Positions 1-11,510 are shown, counted from the first letter of the stretch. The stretch is 64,000 nt of DNA from Asterella californica (GCA_036924285.1 JAYKYS010000007.1:30000001-30064000), one strand, 5' to 3'. The notes: generated by a model from the sequence alone, not told the origin. A program made the numbers and translations.

Positions 1-389
1 ATACTTCTTTTGAACTGCTTCCTAAAAAGAACTTCACATTGAAGATACTTCTTAAGAAGAACACTTCCTCCCACGTAACTTCGCTCTAAAACTACTTCGT
101 AGTTGCTGGTATATTCTCAGACTTTGTCTCAAACTTCTTACTGATTTCATATGTCACTAACAAATAACTTCGTCACCTATACTAACTTCTACCACAACAA
201 ACTACGAAACTCCGTAGATAAAACTCCGAAGAAGACAAGTACACAATGACTCCAAAAACTTCAGAAAAGTATAAATCCAAAATAACAAACACATAGAGGT
301 ACAGAGAACGAATAACACAACGTTTATATACAACTTCGTCCGAAGATGACAGATCTCACTTCCTAAGAAGTAGGATGAACATCAGTACC

Positions 390-1012
390 TTTCGATGAAG
401 GTCTTGCGTCTGAAACGACACCAAGCACCACACCACAATCTAACGCTAAGTCCTTAAATATCTCGCTAACCGAGAACTTCACAATTGCTCTGATCTCACG
501 AAGTTCTCGCTGGCCTTGTCTAGCTACTCGGTTCTTCATCAAAGAACTCTCTACATATGCTTCATCTAATTCATGTCTAATCTGCTGAAGACCTTCTTCC
601 GCTTCGAAGTATCCAAGTCGATGACAAAGTAGTTTTTTAAAGTCGGCTCGACTCTGCTACGAAGACTCGCAACTTGCTCTTCTGTCGAAGTACACTTCGT
701 CTTCAGATCTTTAATCTCCTTTGTCATCTCGGTTGCAATGTCATAGCATCGATCTCGTTGTTGTCTCATCTAGATCAGCTCTTGCTTTGCCAACGACAAT
801 ATCTTCTCGTGCTTTTTCTTGAATTCTGTCTTCTGACGAAGTAATTCCTCATGCTCTAACGTCAATCTATGAATCTCTCCGGACTTTGTAATGTTCTCCC
901 TCTTTGCCGCCAAGACCGCAAGTTCTCCTTCTCCTTCTGTCAGTTTCCTTGCACGAAGTTCATCACCTACACGGGCTCGACTAAGTTCAGTTGTCGTCAG
1001 ACCATCTGCTTA
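390..1012 (-). pseudogene. Coiled-coil protein relic, left inverted-repeat copy
   Basis: Read on the minus strand, a long open stretch encodes a strongly helical, Glu/Lys/Arg/Leu-rich chain (ELSRARVGDELRARKL..., then EIHRLTLEHEELLRQK..., then RDRCYDIATEMTKEIKDLK...). It looks like a coiled coil. One in-frame TAG splits it (the AKQELI-stop-MRQQ region near 770). A frame change near 600 moves the sense reading to a frame containing RHELDEAYVESSLMKN and REIRAIVKFSVSEIF. No ATG or N-terminal domain was found. The character (long E/K-rich coil, many gaag/cttc words) resembles the C-terminal half of the gene at 55.9-57.7 kb. I call it a decayed member of the same kind of family, by inference. Other protein families with coils cannot be excluded. 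Confidence 0.6.
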
Positions 1013-1417
1013 TCTTCTTCTAAGACTCGAGGTACTTGGCTAACTTGTGGTCTTTCGAGACATTCACAAAATGATAAGAGAGCAGTCTGTCATAAACTGG
1101 GCTTCCTTGTTGCTCTCTCCAAAACAAAGGACAGAATGTTCTAGAAAATAGTTTCATGCATCATGACACTATCTGAAAAAAAATCCATCATGGTTTCTCA
1201 CAGAGTGAAGAGCGATGCAGATGCGACTTGCAGATGCGACTTCTGTCTTCTGGTTTATGAAAGAAGTCAGTTTTTTCACAAAAATCTGTCTTAAGTTCAT
1301 CTTCTCTCTAAGCAAGGGGTAAACTTAACTTGTAACAAGGTTAATTTATATATATATACACGACGTTAACTTAAAAGTTTTGAAAAAATCTCAAAATTTG
1401 CAAACTGTGGACACCAC

Positions 1418-2812
1418 ATGAACTATGTCGGTCTTCGTCGGTATACAAAGGACCTCGAAGACATGGGATTGTCGTTCATCTTTCTACCCTGGTAGTCGAT
1501 GGTATCGACGAAGCTGGTATAGGAGTTGCGCGTGTGCAGGAAACATCCTTCAGATGAGCCCTATGGAAGACCCAAGAACTAGACCAAATAGAATTGGTCC
1601 TTTGTCTTGAGAATCGACGAAGCGAGGAAGGACGAAGATCTTGTCTTCAACAGCACTTCGGCACTGCACTAGTGGAGGCAGTCCAAAGTTGTCCTCGGTT
1701 ATTATGACAGTTTCGTAGAGGAGAAACGGTTATCATGTCGGTGACTTCCTCGATGTGAGGAAGAGAGAGGTGGCGGATGCGATCATGGTGATCTTCGGAC
1801 AAAGAGGACCACCTACATGTCGAACTGGTAGATCTACTTCATCGAGGAGCTCTTCGTCAAGAAACGAGTGCACTAGACGAGGATTCTTCATCGACATGTG
1901 CAAAAGTTATGGACCGAAGATGACATGATCTACATCGGAGCGCTCGTCTCGGTATTCTACATGGGTATGGATTTGCTGATCTAAGAGGACAAGAAGAAGT
2001 TGGGCTCGTCCATCAAGCTGAGGAAGACGAATGCATGGTCGAGGTAACTTTGTAGAGAGATTTGTCGATGGAAAAGTTGTTCGACGAAGTCGCAGATGAG
2101 GAAATAACTACCGAGGAAGTTGCGACAGCGACAACTACGAAGGAGCCTAAGATAGTCAACTTGGACGAGGACAAAGATGTTGAGAAAATTGAAGCACCGG
2201 TCCAAAGAAGCGGCAGAAGAAAGATCTTGGAGGATACACCAAGATCAACGTCATCGACTTCGAGGAAGAATATGAAGAGCAAGCGAACTGTGGGTCCCGA
2301 GGAGTGATGCAGAGGAAGTCGGTATGGAGACCGAGGACATCCAGAGAGACGAGAAGAAAGAAGAGCGTGGTGATGCACAAGTGAGTTCTTCTACAATCGA
2401 AGAAGTACATCGTTTGAGTTCTTCGACGAAGTACTTGCAGGAAGTAGTGGTTCCTCTATTCTCTGCCTTGGAGAGTAACCAAGAAATGTATGAATTCGTC
2501 GAACCAGATGTATTGATCATGATCGCATGGATGGTACAAACTGGATAGAGAAACTTATGATCAATGATGTCGGTAAAGTAGAAGTTATTACGTGGAGGAC
2601 CAAAGCACTTGGACAAGATAGAGGCGGAGGGGACAAGACAAGGGGAGTCATTTGATCAAGATGAAGGTTTTGGTGATAACGATGTAGGAGATGAGGACTC
2701 ACAAGATGAAGGTGGAGATATGTTATTTGCACTTCTCTTACTCCAGTCCCTTTTGGAACAGACACGTGCAGACAATCATGCTACTTCACATGTCTTTATG
2801 GATGCTCCATAA
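1418..2812 (+). pseudogene. Acidic gene relic, left inverted-repeat copy
   Basis: Starting at the ATG at 1418 one frame gives a plausible globular N-terminus (MNYVGLRRYTKDLEDMGLSF, then STKLV, ELRVCRKHPSDEPYGRP) broken by several stops. Near 1900-1985 another good stretch appears (HVQKLWTEDDMIYIGALVSV). Downstream three acidic segments follow: 2062-2307 (EEVATATTTKEPKIVNLDED...), 2324-2548 (ending VEPDVLIMIAWM) and 2609-2812 (QDEGFGDNDVGDEDSQDEGGD). Frames change between them; some changes could be introns rather than lesions. The layout (Trp/aromatic N-terminal domain with a GRP motif, then an acidic Ser/Glu/Asp region) recalls the intact gene at 55.9-57.7 kb. A segment of about 91 bp is missing at about 2719 compared with the right-arm copy. 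Function unknown. Confidence 0.45.
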
Positions 2813-3660
2813 TAAGGTGACATGCATGTTAGTTTTGATTGTTTAGCAATTCACTTGTAAAAGTAAAAAATGTTAGCATCAAGGGGAGCAAAGATGTTAG
2901 TTCTTCGCAACATAATAACGTGTTAACGCACGAAGTCCAAAAAACTTGCAAATTAATAGATTGTGAGATAGAGCAATATGAGAATTTTTTATCCTATGTT
3001 GAAGATGATGATGATGAGATAAACCAAGCGAGATATTGATTTATTATTATATTTATTTCAGGAATTTGAGGATCAGATCGCAAAGAGTACATCATCAAGC
3101 AATGATCTGGTAAGAGTATAATGAGACTCAAAAAGAATACGTTTAGAGGTCTCAACTCTTAGAAAACGATGAACAAAAAAGCTATCATAGATTTGTGTCT
3201 ATTCAAAGGACACCGATGCTTGATACTCCATCTCATTCTGATGCACATTCATGTACTTGCAGTCTAGAGAGGTCAGAGAAAAAATTCATAATCTCGTCGA
3301 AGATATTACGCAAATATTTGCTTTACTTCTTCTTTAATAATGTATTAGTTTGCTTTGATCTTGTCACTTCTAGTTTATTTGACTTGATTATTCATGCATG
3401 GTGTTGTGTGTGTTTATATTTGACATTAGTATTGATTATATTTTGCTGAGGAAGAAGATTAATTTACCTCTAAGCATATTCCTATGGAGTTAGAAGGCTG
3501 CAAGAAATTGTTGATCTTTGATTTGGAACGCTCTCTCGTCTCTATACGAGGATGAACTCCATCTCCTACCATCGGTGGATCCACGAAGAGATAAAGAGAT
3601 ATGCGAAGGTAAGGCAATAGTAACTCCTCGATCATACTTGCATCAATATTTGACATCTTC

Positions 3661-4313
3661 TTGTGGAGTTCCTTGCGAAGATACTTGATGAATGAAATAC
3701 TTCAAGCTGTATTTCCTGCTGCTGTACGATCTCAACTCAAGTTCGAACGGAATGAAACTCACTATACTAGCACAGGATTGCTCATGCGTAAAATGCTGAT
3801 GAAAATTCCAGTCTTGATTAAAGATTTTACTCGAGTTTTTGATAAATATACGCAGTATGATATTTTCAACTGTATCGAGATTGACGACTACTTTTAGAAA
3901 AGTTTCCTCAATCATTCTTTCACTTCTACAGTGGTCACCTTCCACATAAGTGCTCTCACATATAGTTCTCTCATGGATATCCTTTGGCCTTATTTAGAAT
4001 CTTTAGCTTTAAAGTTATAACGCACCAGGTTTTATTAAATTACATCCACCTTCTTAGTATTTCAGGACTAATTTAACTTCTCCATTATCAGAAAATGATC
4101 TTAGATTATACCGATAACTTCTTAAAGACTAGTTTTGTACCAAAATAGAGAAACATCTTTCTTTGTTGTATCCCAAAGCTGAAAAGATGCGAAAGACAAT
4201 TCGTGACATGTTAGCAATTCTTCCGGATGCCAAAGATCTTGAACCTGATCAGTGTTGGAAATATGTCATTTGCTTAGGACTTTTAGGCAGTCAAGATGTT
4301 TGGCACTTAGATG
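3661..4313 (+). pseudogene. Unrecognised exon-like segments, left arm
   Basis: Three stretches read like exons of one plus-strand gene. 3661-3897 encodes MWSSLRRYLMNEILQAVFPA... ending in IFNCIEIDDYF. 3932-4013 follows a 'cttctacag' acceptor-like site and encodes VTFHISALTYSSLMDILWPY. 4163-4313 encodes MLYPKAEKMRKTIRDMLAIL... ending LLGSQDVWHLD. They contain no low-complexity bias and are conserved in the other arm (23447-24099, minus). I do not recognise the family. In the left arm the last segment is cut off by the join to Ty3 copy A, so this copy is 3'-truncated. The right-arm copy reads on for about 26 further residues before a stop. Confidence 0.4.
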
Positions 4314-4509
4314 CTGGTGGAGAAGACGGTGATGCGACTCAAGCTCATGATTACCTTGGGAGAAGAGATGGCACAAGAGGTGTTGTTACAACCATTTCCT
4401 TTCATTTTACCTATGGTAGATTATTCGCGAATGGAATTGATGATGTTCGTATTCTTTTAGCGAGTAGTTATTGCACAAAAATTAGAAGGGTAGAAAGAAT
4501 AGTTACAAG

Positions 4510-5220
4510 ATGGGGAAGTTACCTGTGTTTCATGGGAAAGACAATGAAGATGTAGAACTATTTGTACGAGACTTCAAAAGGGGTTGCATCGGAAACAACG
4601 TGAGAAGGAAGGAAAAATGGGTGTTGTTACTGCTAGAGTTTTTAGAAGATTTTGCTCTTACGTGGTATGAAGACCAAGTGAAGAGCCAGACACCTGGTGC
4701 AGTTGAGGACACATGGGAGACGTTGAGTAATGCACTCATCGAAGAATTTCTTCCAGAAGAGAGTTATGAGAAGCTCATGGTGGAGCTTACTCATTTGAAG
4801 CAACGGGACGACGAGAAAGTTCGGCAATATGCCGAAAGGGTGGATAAGTTGGAGCAACGGTTTCGGACGGTCTTACAGAAGAGTGGAGACAATGTGGAGT
4901 TAACGATGACGGGGATTGGAGCAGTGTTGACCAAGAACTTGGTGGGAGGGTTGAGGCCTTCAATTCGAACCCAAGTGAGGTACGAGAAGCCAGCAACCAA
5001 AGCGGAGGTCATCAAGATTGCGACAAATATGGAAGAGCGTTTGGATGAAGGATATCATCCAACCTCATCATGCTGCTCTGGTGTCAACTCCGACTCCTGG
5101 TGTAGTCACAACGATCGCACCTGCACCATCACAGTTGGTGATTGCTTCAACGTCAGCTCCTACTCCAACGGTGGTGCCAAGACCGTTTGTCCCAACAACG
5201 ATGTCTACTGCCACCTCTGA
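4510..5220 (+). pseudogene. gag: Ty3 copy A gag (capsid part)
   Basis: Encodes a retrotransposon Gag capsid-like region: MGKLPVFHGKDNEDVELFVR, then the family-typical WYEDQVKSQTPGAVEDTWET and FLPEESYEKLMVELTHLKQ. Sense coding ends near 5045, after NMEERLDE; the rest of this frame is Ser/Cys-rich junk to the stop at 5220. The meaningful reading resumes in the +1 frame (DIIQPHHAALVSTPTPG). The same frame change at the same place is found in copy B. Gag packages element RNA into cytoplasmic particles. Confidence 0.85.
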
Positions 5221-6126
5221 TTTTCATGCCGAGCTGAAGAACATCACCGATACTCTTGCGGATCTCAAGATAAACGTGGTGCAGTTACGAGAATGGAGGA
5301 ACAAAGGTGGAGGAGGAGGTCAAAGAGATTACGACAACAATCCCAACCGAGGAAATCAAGGTAACATTGGAGGCAACCAAGGTAACTTTGGAGGAATCAC
5401 TTGTTGGACGTGCGGAGGTTCTCATTTCCAGCGAAATTGTCCTAACAACGGAGCGAGAGGTGCCGAAGCTGTCAGAATGAATGTAGGTGGAGGAAATCCA
5501 TCACAAGGACGAGACAAAGAGGTGGCTACTATCGATGTCGTGCGAGATCTCATCTACGAGAAAGGAGAGAGTTCAAACTCTTCTCATGCACCGGTGGAGC
5601 TTTTAGCTCAAGAAAGGAAAAGAATTCGATTTTCTGATGAACCGGTTTTCATGGAGGAGTCAACAAGTAGAAGTACTCGAGTAATGTTTCGAGTACACCA
5701 AGAGAACCAAGAAGGAAGCTGGGGATGGCGGATTTCACCATTTCATCTTCCCAAGCGAGATATGATGTGGTTGAAGATGTGGGTGCTCAGAAAGTCAACA
5801 TCACTGTTGGACAACTGATCGCACTTAATCCCAGCTTACGAAGGGAACTCAGAGGAGGACTGAGTTCTAAGAGAAGCAAGAAGAAGAAACCCAAGAGCAA
5901 GACATCAAAGTCAGTGAGAGTTGATGTGGTGGATGTGCATGCTTCAGAGGTATGCACTAGGGCTTCAAAGATTGAAGTCCGGTTGAATGGTCACTACGTC
6001 TCTGACGTATTGCTGGATGGAAGGTCGGCTGTAAACGTCATATCGAAGAGGTTGATGAAGAAGTTGGGGATGGAACCAACTCGCCCGGCTAGCATTGTCG
6101 TGGGATGGCTAACAAGCAACGGGTAA
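5018..6126 (+). pseudogene. Ty3 copy A nucleocapsid and protease region
   Basis: In the frame after the gag shift come a Pro/Thr/Ser-rich linker, a Gly/Asn-rich segment, a zinc knuckle (CWTCGGSHFQRNC, spacing C-x2-C-x3-H-x4-C) and basic stretches. A 4-nt deletion relative to copy B near 5678 changes the frame. The protease-like segment then reads GHYVSDVLLDGRSAVNVIS; copy B has DGGSAVN at this site. A 1-nt deletion near 6105 relative to B breaks the frame again. Broken, not expected to make an active protease. Confidence 0.82.
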
Positions 6127-6128
6127 GA

Positions 6129-7814
6129 CCACTTGGTGTGTTAGAGAAAGTGGTCGTGTCTGTGATGGGAGTTCAAACATTGATGTCCTTTCAAGTGTTA
6201 AAGGACTCTAGTTATGATTTGCTCCTAGGTAGGCCTTGGTTGAGAGCTGTGCGCACCACTGATAGGTGACACAAGGGATACTTACGGATTGGGCCTAGAG
6301 ATCATAGAGTGATAGTTCCTCTCTCGGGTGTTGGAGTTGTGACTTCTGACTCTGATAGACCCACTAGTGACTACTGGGAATCTGATACGGAGGATGATCA
6401 GAGTGTCTCAGAAGTAGATACCGGAGATTCTTACGATCAAGAATCCTCGTCTGAGGACGAAGGATTTGATCGAGATGAATCATTACATCAGCTTAGTGCT
6501 ATTGGCTTGTTGCCTCGACCAGCAGTGGAGAAAGATCTTAACAAAGAAGAGTTGAGTGAGGCAGAGATTGTGAGAAGACTCTCTACCTTGAAGTTTGGTA
6601 TCAATGTCACTCAAGAGGAGAAAAGTAGATTCCTAGATATATTTCAAAAATATATCCATGTGTTTGCTTTCAGCTACAAGGATTTGAAGGAGGTGACTCT
6701 CGAGACTCATCGAATCGAATTGGAGGAGCATGCAAGACCAGTTCGACAGAAGTAGAGAAGGGTCAATCTCACAACGGCAATGATGGTCAAGGAGGAGATA
6801 GACAAGTTGAAGGAGGCGAGTTTCATCTATGAGGTGGAGAACTCAGAATGGGTTTCACCCATTGTGATTGTCAAGAAGAAGAATGGTAAACTGCGAGTGT
6901 GCATAGACTATAAGAAGTTGAATGCAATTACCAAGAAGGATTATTATCCTCTATCATTTATAGATGAGATTTTGGAGTAAGTTGTTGGTCATGAGTGGTA
7001 CAGCTTTGGTGATGGTTATAGTGGGTATAATCAGATCAAGATAGCACAGGAGTACCAACAGTTGACTACTTTCACTTCTCCTTGGGGAACATTTGCATTT
7101 CGGGTGATGCCATTCGGACTGTGTAATGCTCCGGCCACGTTTCAAAGGTTCATGAACAAGGTGTTTGAACCATTCATAGGGAAATTTGTTCGGGATTTCA
7201 TTGACGATTTCTGTGTGTACGGAAGAAAGGAGGACCACTTTGATCATGTGATCAAAGTTTTGCAGCGGTTGGAGCAAGCCAACGCTTCTCTAAATCCGGA
7301 GAAGTGCATCTTTGGCTGCGAAGAAGGTCTACTGTTGGGACACATCATTTCCAAGAATGGAATTGCGGTAGATCCTGAGAAGGTGAAAAAGATTGTGGAT
7401 CTTTCATTTCCGATCAACTTGACAAAGTTGAGACAGTTTCTTGGCATGGTTGGATATTATCGTAGGTTTGTCTTTTCCTTCTCAAACAAAGTAATAGCTT
7501 TGACTATGTACATGAAGAAAGGAGTTGATTTTGACTTGATAGTGCATGATCAGAAGGCAAAGGAAGCATTTGAGGAGCTGAAAAAGGCATTAGTGACAAC
7601 TCCTATACTTGCTAAACCTGAGTGGAGTAAAGCATTTATTCTGTACACGGATGCCTCCAATGTAGCAATCGGATGTACATTAAGTCAGCTAGATGGAGAT
7701 GGGCATGATCATCCTATAGCTTATGCTAGTAGGCAGATGGTTCCAACGGAGAAGAATTACTCCGTGACTGAACGAGAAGGATTAGCGGAGATCTTTGGAT
7801 TGAAGAAATTTTGA
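6129..7814 (+). pseudogene. pol: Ty3 copy A reverse transcriptase and RNase H start
   Basis: Acidic linker (DRPTSDYWESDTEDDQ), then RT motifs: WVSPIVIVKKKNGKLRVCID, FRVMPFGLCNAPATFQRF and the catalytic box FIDDF (Phe in place of the usual Tyr before x-D-D), and the RNase H start (FILYTDASNVAIGCTL). Stops relative to copy B: TGA at 6267 (TGG in B), TAG at 6753 (CAG in B), TAA at 6978 (GAG/GAA context in B) and TGA at 7812 (CGA in B). The reading frame is otherwise conserved, which shows recent decay from an element like B. Confidence 0.9.
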
Positions 7815-7820
7815 CACTAC

Positions 7821-9376
7821 TTGCTAGGAGGGAAATTTTCCATAGTCACAGATCACAAGACTTTAAAGTATATCTTTAATAAGCCTAATGCCGAAGGTCG
7901 TATTGCTCGTTGGAAGATCCTTCTAACAGAATACGATTATGTGATCGAAGATAGACCAGGGAAAAAACATGCGAATGCTGATCTTTTGTCAAGGACTTAT
8001 GATGATGAGGGAGAAGAACCGTTTGATGATTCATTTCCAGACGAGCATCTGATGACCATCACAAGCATCGAGGAGATACCGAACGAGTACAAGGAAATTT
8101 GGAGTTTTCTTGCAGATGGCTCTTTTTCAGAAGGTATGCATACCCGAGAACGTAACGCGTTGATCAAGAGATGCAAACCTTACATCATGGTGGAGAGAAT
8201 TCTATTTCATCAAGGAGCAGATGGGTTACTAAGGAGAGCAGTTGGTCAGAAGGAGGCGTTCAAGCTGATGCACGAGTTTCACGATGGCACTGTTTGCGGA
8301 GGTCACTTTGCTGGTAAGATAACAGCTTTCAAGATTTTGGATGCGGGTTATCACTGGAGAGGGATTTTCAAGGAGTGTTTAGACTATTGCAAAACTTGCG
8401 ACGTATGTCAAGCATTTGCTCTGAAGTCTACTAGAACACCTCCGTTAAGATCAATTCCAATATTAGAACCATTTGAGAAGTGGGGTATTGACTTTGTAGG
8501 TCATCTTAATAAGACACATCGAGGCAATAGATACATTGTAGTCGCCATTGACTATTGTACCAAGTGGGTAGAGGCTAGACCTTTGAGGGAGACTAATGAA
8601 ACAAAAGTCGGTAGATTCCTATGGGAGAGGATCTTCACCAGATTTGGATGTCCGTTAGAGTTGGTCTCAGATAGAGGAGGAGAGTTTGTAGGGAGCATGA
8701 CTACTGCTATGCTACAACACTTTTCTATCAAGCCACGAGTAACGACCTCATACAAACCAAATGCTAATGGTCTTGCGGAGAAGACCAATCTTACACTTTG
8801 TATGATGCTCGCCAAAGATGTTGGTGTTGAGACTGCGAAACATACTTGGGATAAGAGGCTACATGCCATCTTATGGGAGTATCGAACGACAACAAAGACT
8901 TCTACTGGGTACTCCTTATTTTGACTGGTTTATGGAGTGGAGTCCAAGTTGCCCATCCAATTCGAATTGGATACTTTTCAAACTATTCAACGAAAGTTGA
9001 AGAGGTCGAGAGGAGAAGACGTGGTCAGATCAAGAAGGGAGCAACTCATGGAGTTGGAAGAGACCCGATCCGGATGGAACGAGCTCAGGCGTATCATAAG
9101 AAGAGTTACGACAAACGGTTGGGCAAGAGGGAGGTAAAACCTTTTCAAGTCGGAGATTGGGTAATGTTGTATGATGCTATCAGATTCAAGAGGGCTAGGA
9201 AGAAGTTTCTTCCTAGATATTTTGGTCCTTTTGTTGTAGATAAGGTGTGGAGCAACTTCACGTATGACCTTCAAGAGTTGGGAGAAAAGAGATTCGATCG
9301 GGTCAACCATGACAAGTTGAAGTTGTTTCATCGACGAAAGTTCTCTCTTCACTCCGAGGACGGAGCGAAAATTTAG
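7821..9376 (+). pseudogene. pol: Ty3 copy A RNase H end and integrase
   Basis: Continues pol after the TGA at 7812. It holds the RNase H remainder (FSIVTDHKTLKYIF... KHANADLLSR), the integrase HHCC zinc region (HDGTVCGGHFAGK... CKTCDVCQ), the DDE core (KWGIDFVG, SDRGGEF, PNANGLAEKTN) and the C-terminal GPF module (RYFGPFVVDKVW). A TGA at 8922 (CGA in copy B) stops the frame, and about 12 nt present in B near 53630 are absent. Integrase would insert the cDNA into nuclear DNA; this copy cannot make it whole. Confidence 0.9.
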
Positions 9377-9389
9377 TCCGGGGGTAAAA

Positions 9390-10309
9390 TGTAACGACCT
9401 ATGTTACACATAGGAAGTTTGTGTATTAGTAAGGTATTTAGTTATAACTAAGTGTTGAGAATGTTTATTTGCTGCCAAAGTACTTTAAGGAGGTATCAAG
9501 TTAGTCATGACTAGCTAAAAGTTAGTTATGGTTAAACTTAGCTGTACTTTTGGCAGAATTCAGATATTTGCTAAAGAGTGAGCACTACTATCTTGTCATC
9601 TTGTCTAAAAGGTAAAAAGGAGGTGGAAAGTATCCCTTATCTCCTTTTTGACTTGATATTAGTGGTTGGATTAAAGTTGTGGACTTTGTGGGCATTAAAA
9701 ACAAGAAGAGATTCTACATGTTTTCTTTTTAGTGGGTCCTAGTGTAGAGGGGGGGTGGAAATTCGAGATTCCTTGAGAATATTTCAGAATCCTTCTAGAA
9801 GTTGTTGACTTTGAAGGAATAAGCCCATGTGAAAAGGTAAAAAGTCCATGTGATCAATGCTTTTACCTTAAGTAATATCTTAGTAAAACCCGGTAAAGTA
9901 GTTACGGCTGAGTTACCGGAGGGTACCAAAGTAAAAACCTAGAATGTATAAATAGAGGAGTAGAGAAGAGCTCCTCATCCTTGTTTTCACATTGTCGTAA
10001 TGACAACTTGAGTAATATAGAGAGTGTGGGATATTTTTAGCATGTGAGAACTTGAGAGACGTCGTTAGAATGGAGGATTTTAGTTGATGCGTTTAAGGAG
10101 AATTTTAGTTGATAAGTTTGTGGGTGTATGAATGAGTGAACTTAGCATTTTTTCTTCAAGTTCATGGTGTGCTTCCATCAAAGCCATCAGAGGTGACCCC
10201 TGAGTGAGAGACAGACCCGACATGTTGCAGATTCATGGATGACGATCGTGGAGGTTGAGAGATCGGGGGGGGGGGGGTAGTTGACCGATAGGACCGCGGA
10301 GGGTTTACA
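9390..10309 (+). repeat. 3' LTR of Ty3 copy A
   Basis: A 920-bp LTR beginning TGTAACGACCTATG and ending GGGTTTACA (TG...CA). It follows the purine-rich tract GGGGGTAAAA at 9380-9389. It aligns with the two copy B LTRs and the fragment at 44185-44997 but differs from B at many sites, including a run of 13 G at about 10265-10277 where B has 6. The sequence 'tataaatagagg' near 9949 is a good candidate TATA box for the LTR promoter. No 5' partner exists in the window. Confidence 0.92.
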
Positions 10310-11510
10310 GATCAGCCTTCTATTGTCGTAGCTCGAGGTGAAGATCAAAACATTGATCACTATTGTGATCTGGTCGCCCGCAATGCTCTCACTACCTAGG
10401 CACCGTTTGACGTCCCCGACGTCTCATAACCACCTCTTTTCTATGGACAGTCCTTTTGCTGATGAGGACCATCACACGTCCAGCAATGATCCGCTTGCTA
10501 CTGACTAGAGAAGGACAACATGGACTTCTGTCCACCATATCCTCCAACACCTCACTGGGATCGTGACTGCTCCGCACGATCTTTACCACCACCACCACTA
10601 CCACCATGCTGTTGCGTAGCCTATGATCCTCGAGAAGAGGTGGTCGCCCCATGTAGTGCCTCCCTGCTGAACCCAGCAGTCACCACCCTCTCCTCCACCA
10701 TGTTGAGCTCAATCCGCTCAGCTAGACCAAAGACGACGACCAACGTCGGAGCGGAATCTCTAAGGAGAGTCGCATCCTTGACTCTTCTACGCAGCTCTGA
10801 GTCTAGTATTTCATACTAGAACTGGACTGTTGTGCTTCCATCACCCCTTGGGTGACATTGATCAACCACCTCATGCGAGTAAACACCTCACGTAGGCTCT
10901 CTCTAGTTTTTCGCTGGAATCTTATGGACTCCTTAACTTGTCGATCCGTACACCTTGATAGTTCTTCCTCAAACACTGGAAGAACTGAACCACAGGGTTA
11001 AACCCTGGTAGTATCCTCTCACACTACCACCTACTCTACTACTAGTGGACGCACCGCCGGTAATAGATATTGCGCCATCCGTGGATGTATCACTGCTACT
11101 AGCATCTGAACTGGTAGATACTATGCCTCTCGAAACTGCACCAGTAGTTGTAGAAACATAGTTGGAAGACCAATGTTGTCTCCACAACGTAATCTCAACA
11201 CCGTAGTCTCGTCTGAACTCGTGATAATCGTCCATCGGCGGTCCCTCCAAGTGTTAGAACAAACCCTTTCACGTCATGAAGGGTGTAAACAACTATGGGT
11301 TTCGCATCTTTTGCAGATCGTACCATTTGTCCAACTCATGGATGAAGTCATCCAACTTAATGATACCTACTGTACCCGAGTAACGTCGAGGTCTCATAGA
11401 TCTCGTCCATGTCTCACAACAACGGTGTGACGACACTAGACACATCACTAAACAATCACTAAAGTCGAGCCAAATCCACTCCGTGCTCGTAGAGACTCTT
11501 GATTGCACTC
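10310..11510 (-). pseudogene. Probable gag-like relic, minus strand
   Basis: Minus-strand frames give short Gag-like pieces: TEWIWLDFSDCLV and IHELDKWYDLQKM near 11300-11500, a Ser/Thr-rich stretch, and LRKNYQGVRIDKLR near 10930-10980, followed by basic Arg/Ser-rich sequence. No frame stays open beyond about 90 codons. It is probably an old Ty3-type gag fragment of a family different from copies A and B. No LTR, RT or integrase was seen with it. The call rests on general character only. Confidence 0.35.

Larger units (their letters stand above)
1..4313 (+). repeat. Left arm of a large inverted repeat
   Basis: Reading this segment forward gives the reverse complement of 23447-27830 almost base for base. 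Base 1 pairs with 27830, so the arm continues beyond the window and its true length is unknown (at least 4.3 kb). The inner end is sharp: both arms share sequence up to 'cacttagatg' (4313 / 23447), after which the left arm runs into Ty3 copy A and the right arm into unrelated AT-rich DNA. By eye the left arm lacks about 91 bp present at roughly 25037-25127, and the right arm lacks about 18 bp present near 1000. Other differences are scattered single bases. The spacer is about 19.1 kb and contains the P450 gene. Confidence 0.95.
4314..10309 (+). mobile_element. Ty3 retrotransposon copy A, 5'-truncated
   Basis: This is a degenerate Ty3-type element with gag, protease, RT, RNase H, integrase and a 3' LTR. 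It aligns throughout with copy B (46123-54873). Homology starts only at the point equivalent to about 48872 in B, so the 5' LTR, primer site and about 1.8 kb of leader are missing, and the 5' end is fused directly to the inverted-repeat arm. Many stops and frameshifts relative to B make it non-autonomous. Most of the new stops are C-to-T or G-to-A changes. Confidence 0.93.

Noticed and set aside
2013..2616. Ser/Leu/Phe-rich minus-strand frames opposite the acidic segments (also 25231-25890)
   Set aside because: They mirror Glu/Asp/Lys-rich coding on the other strand and show no domain.
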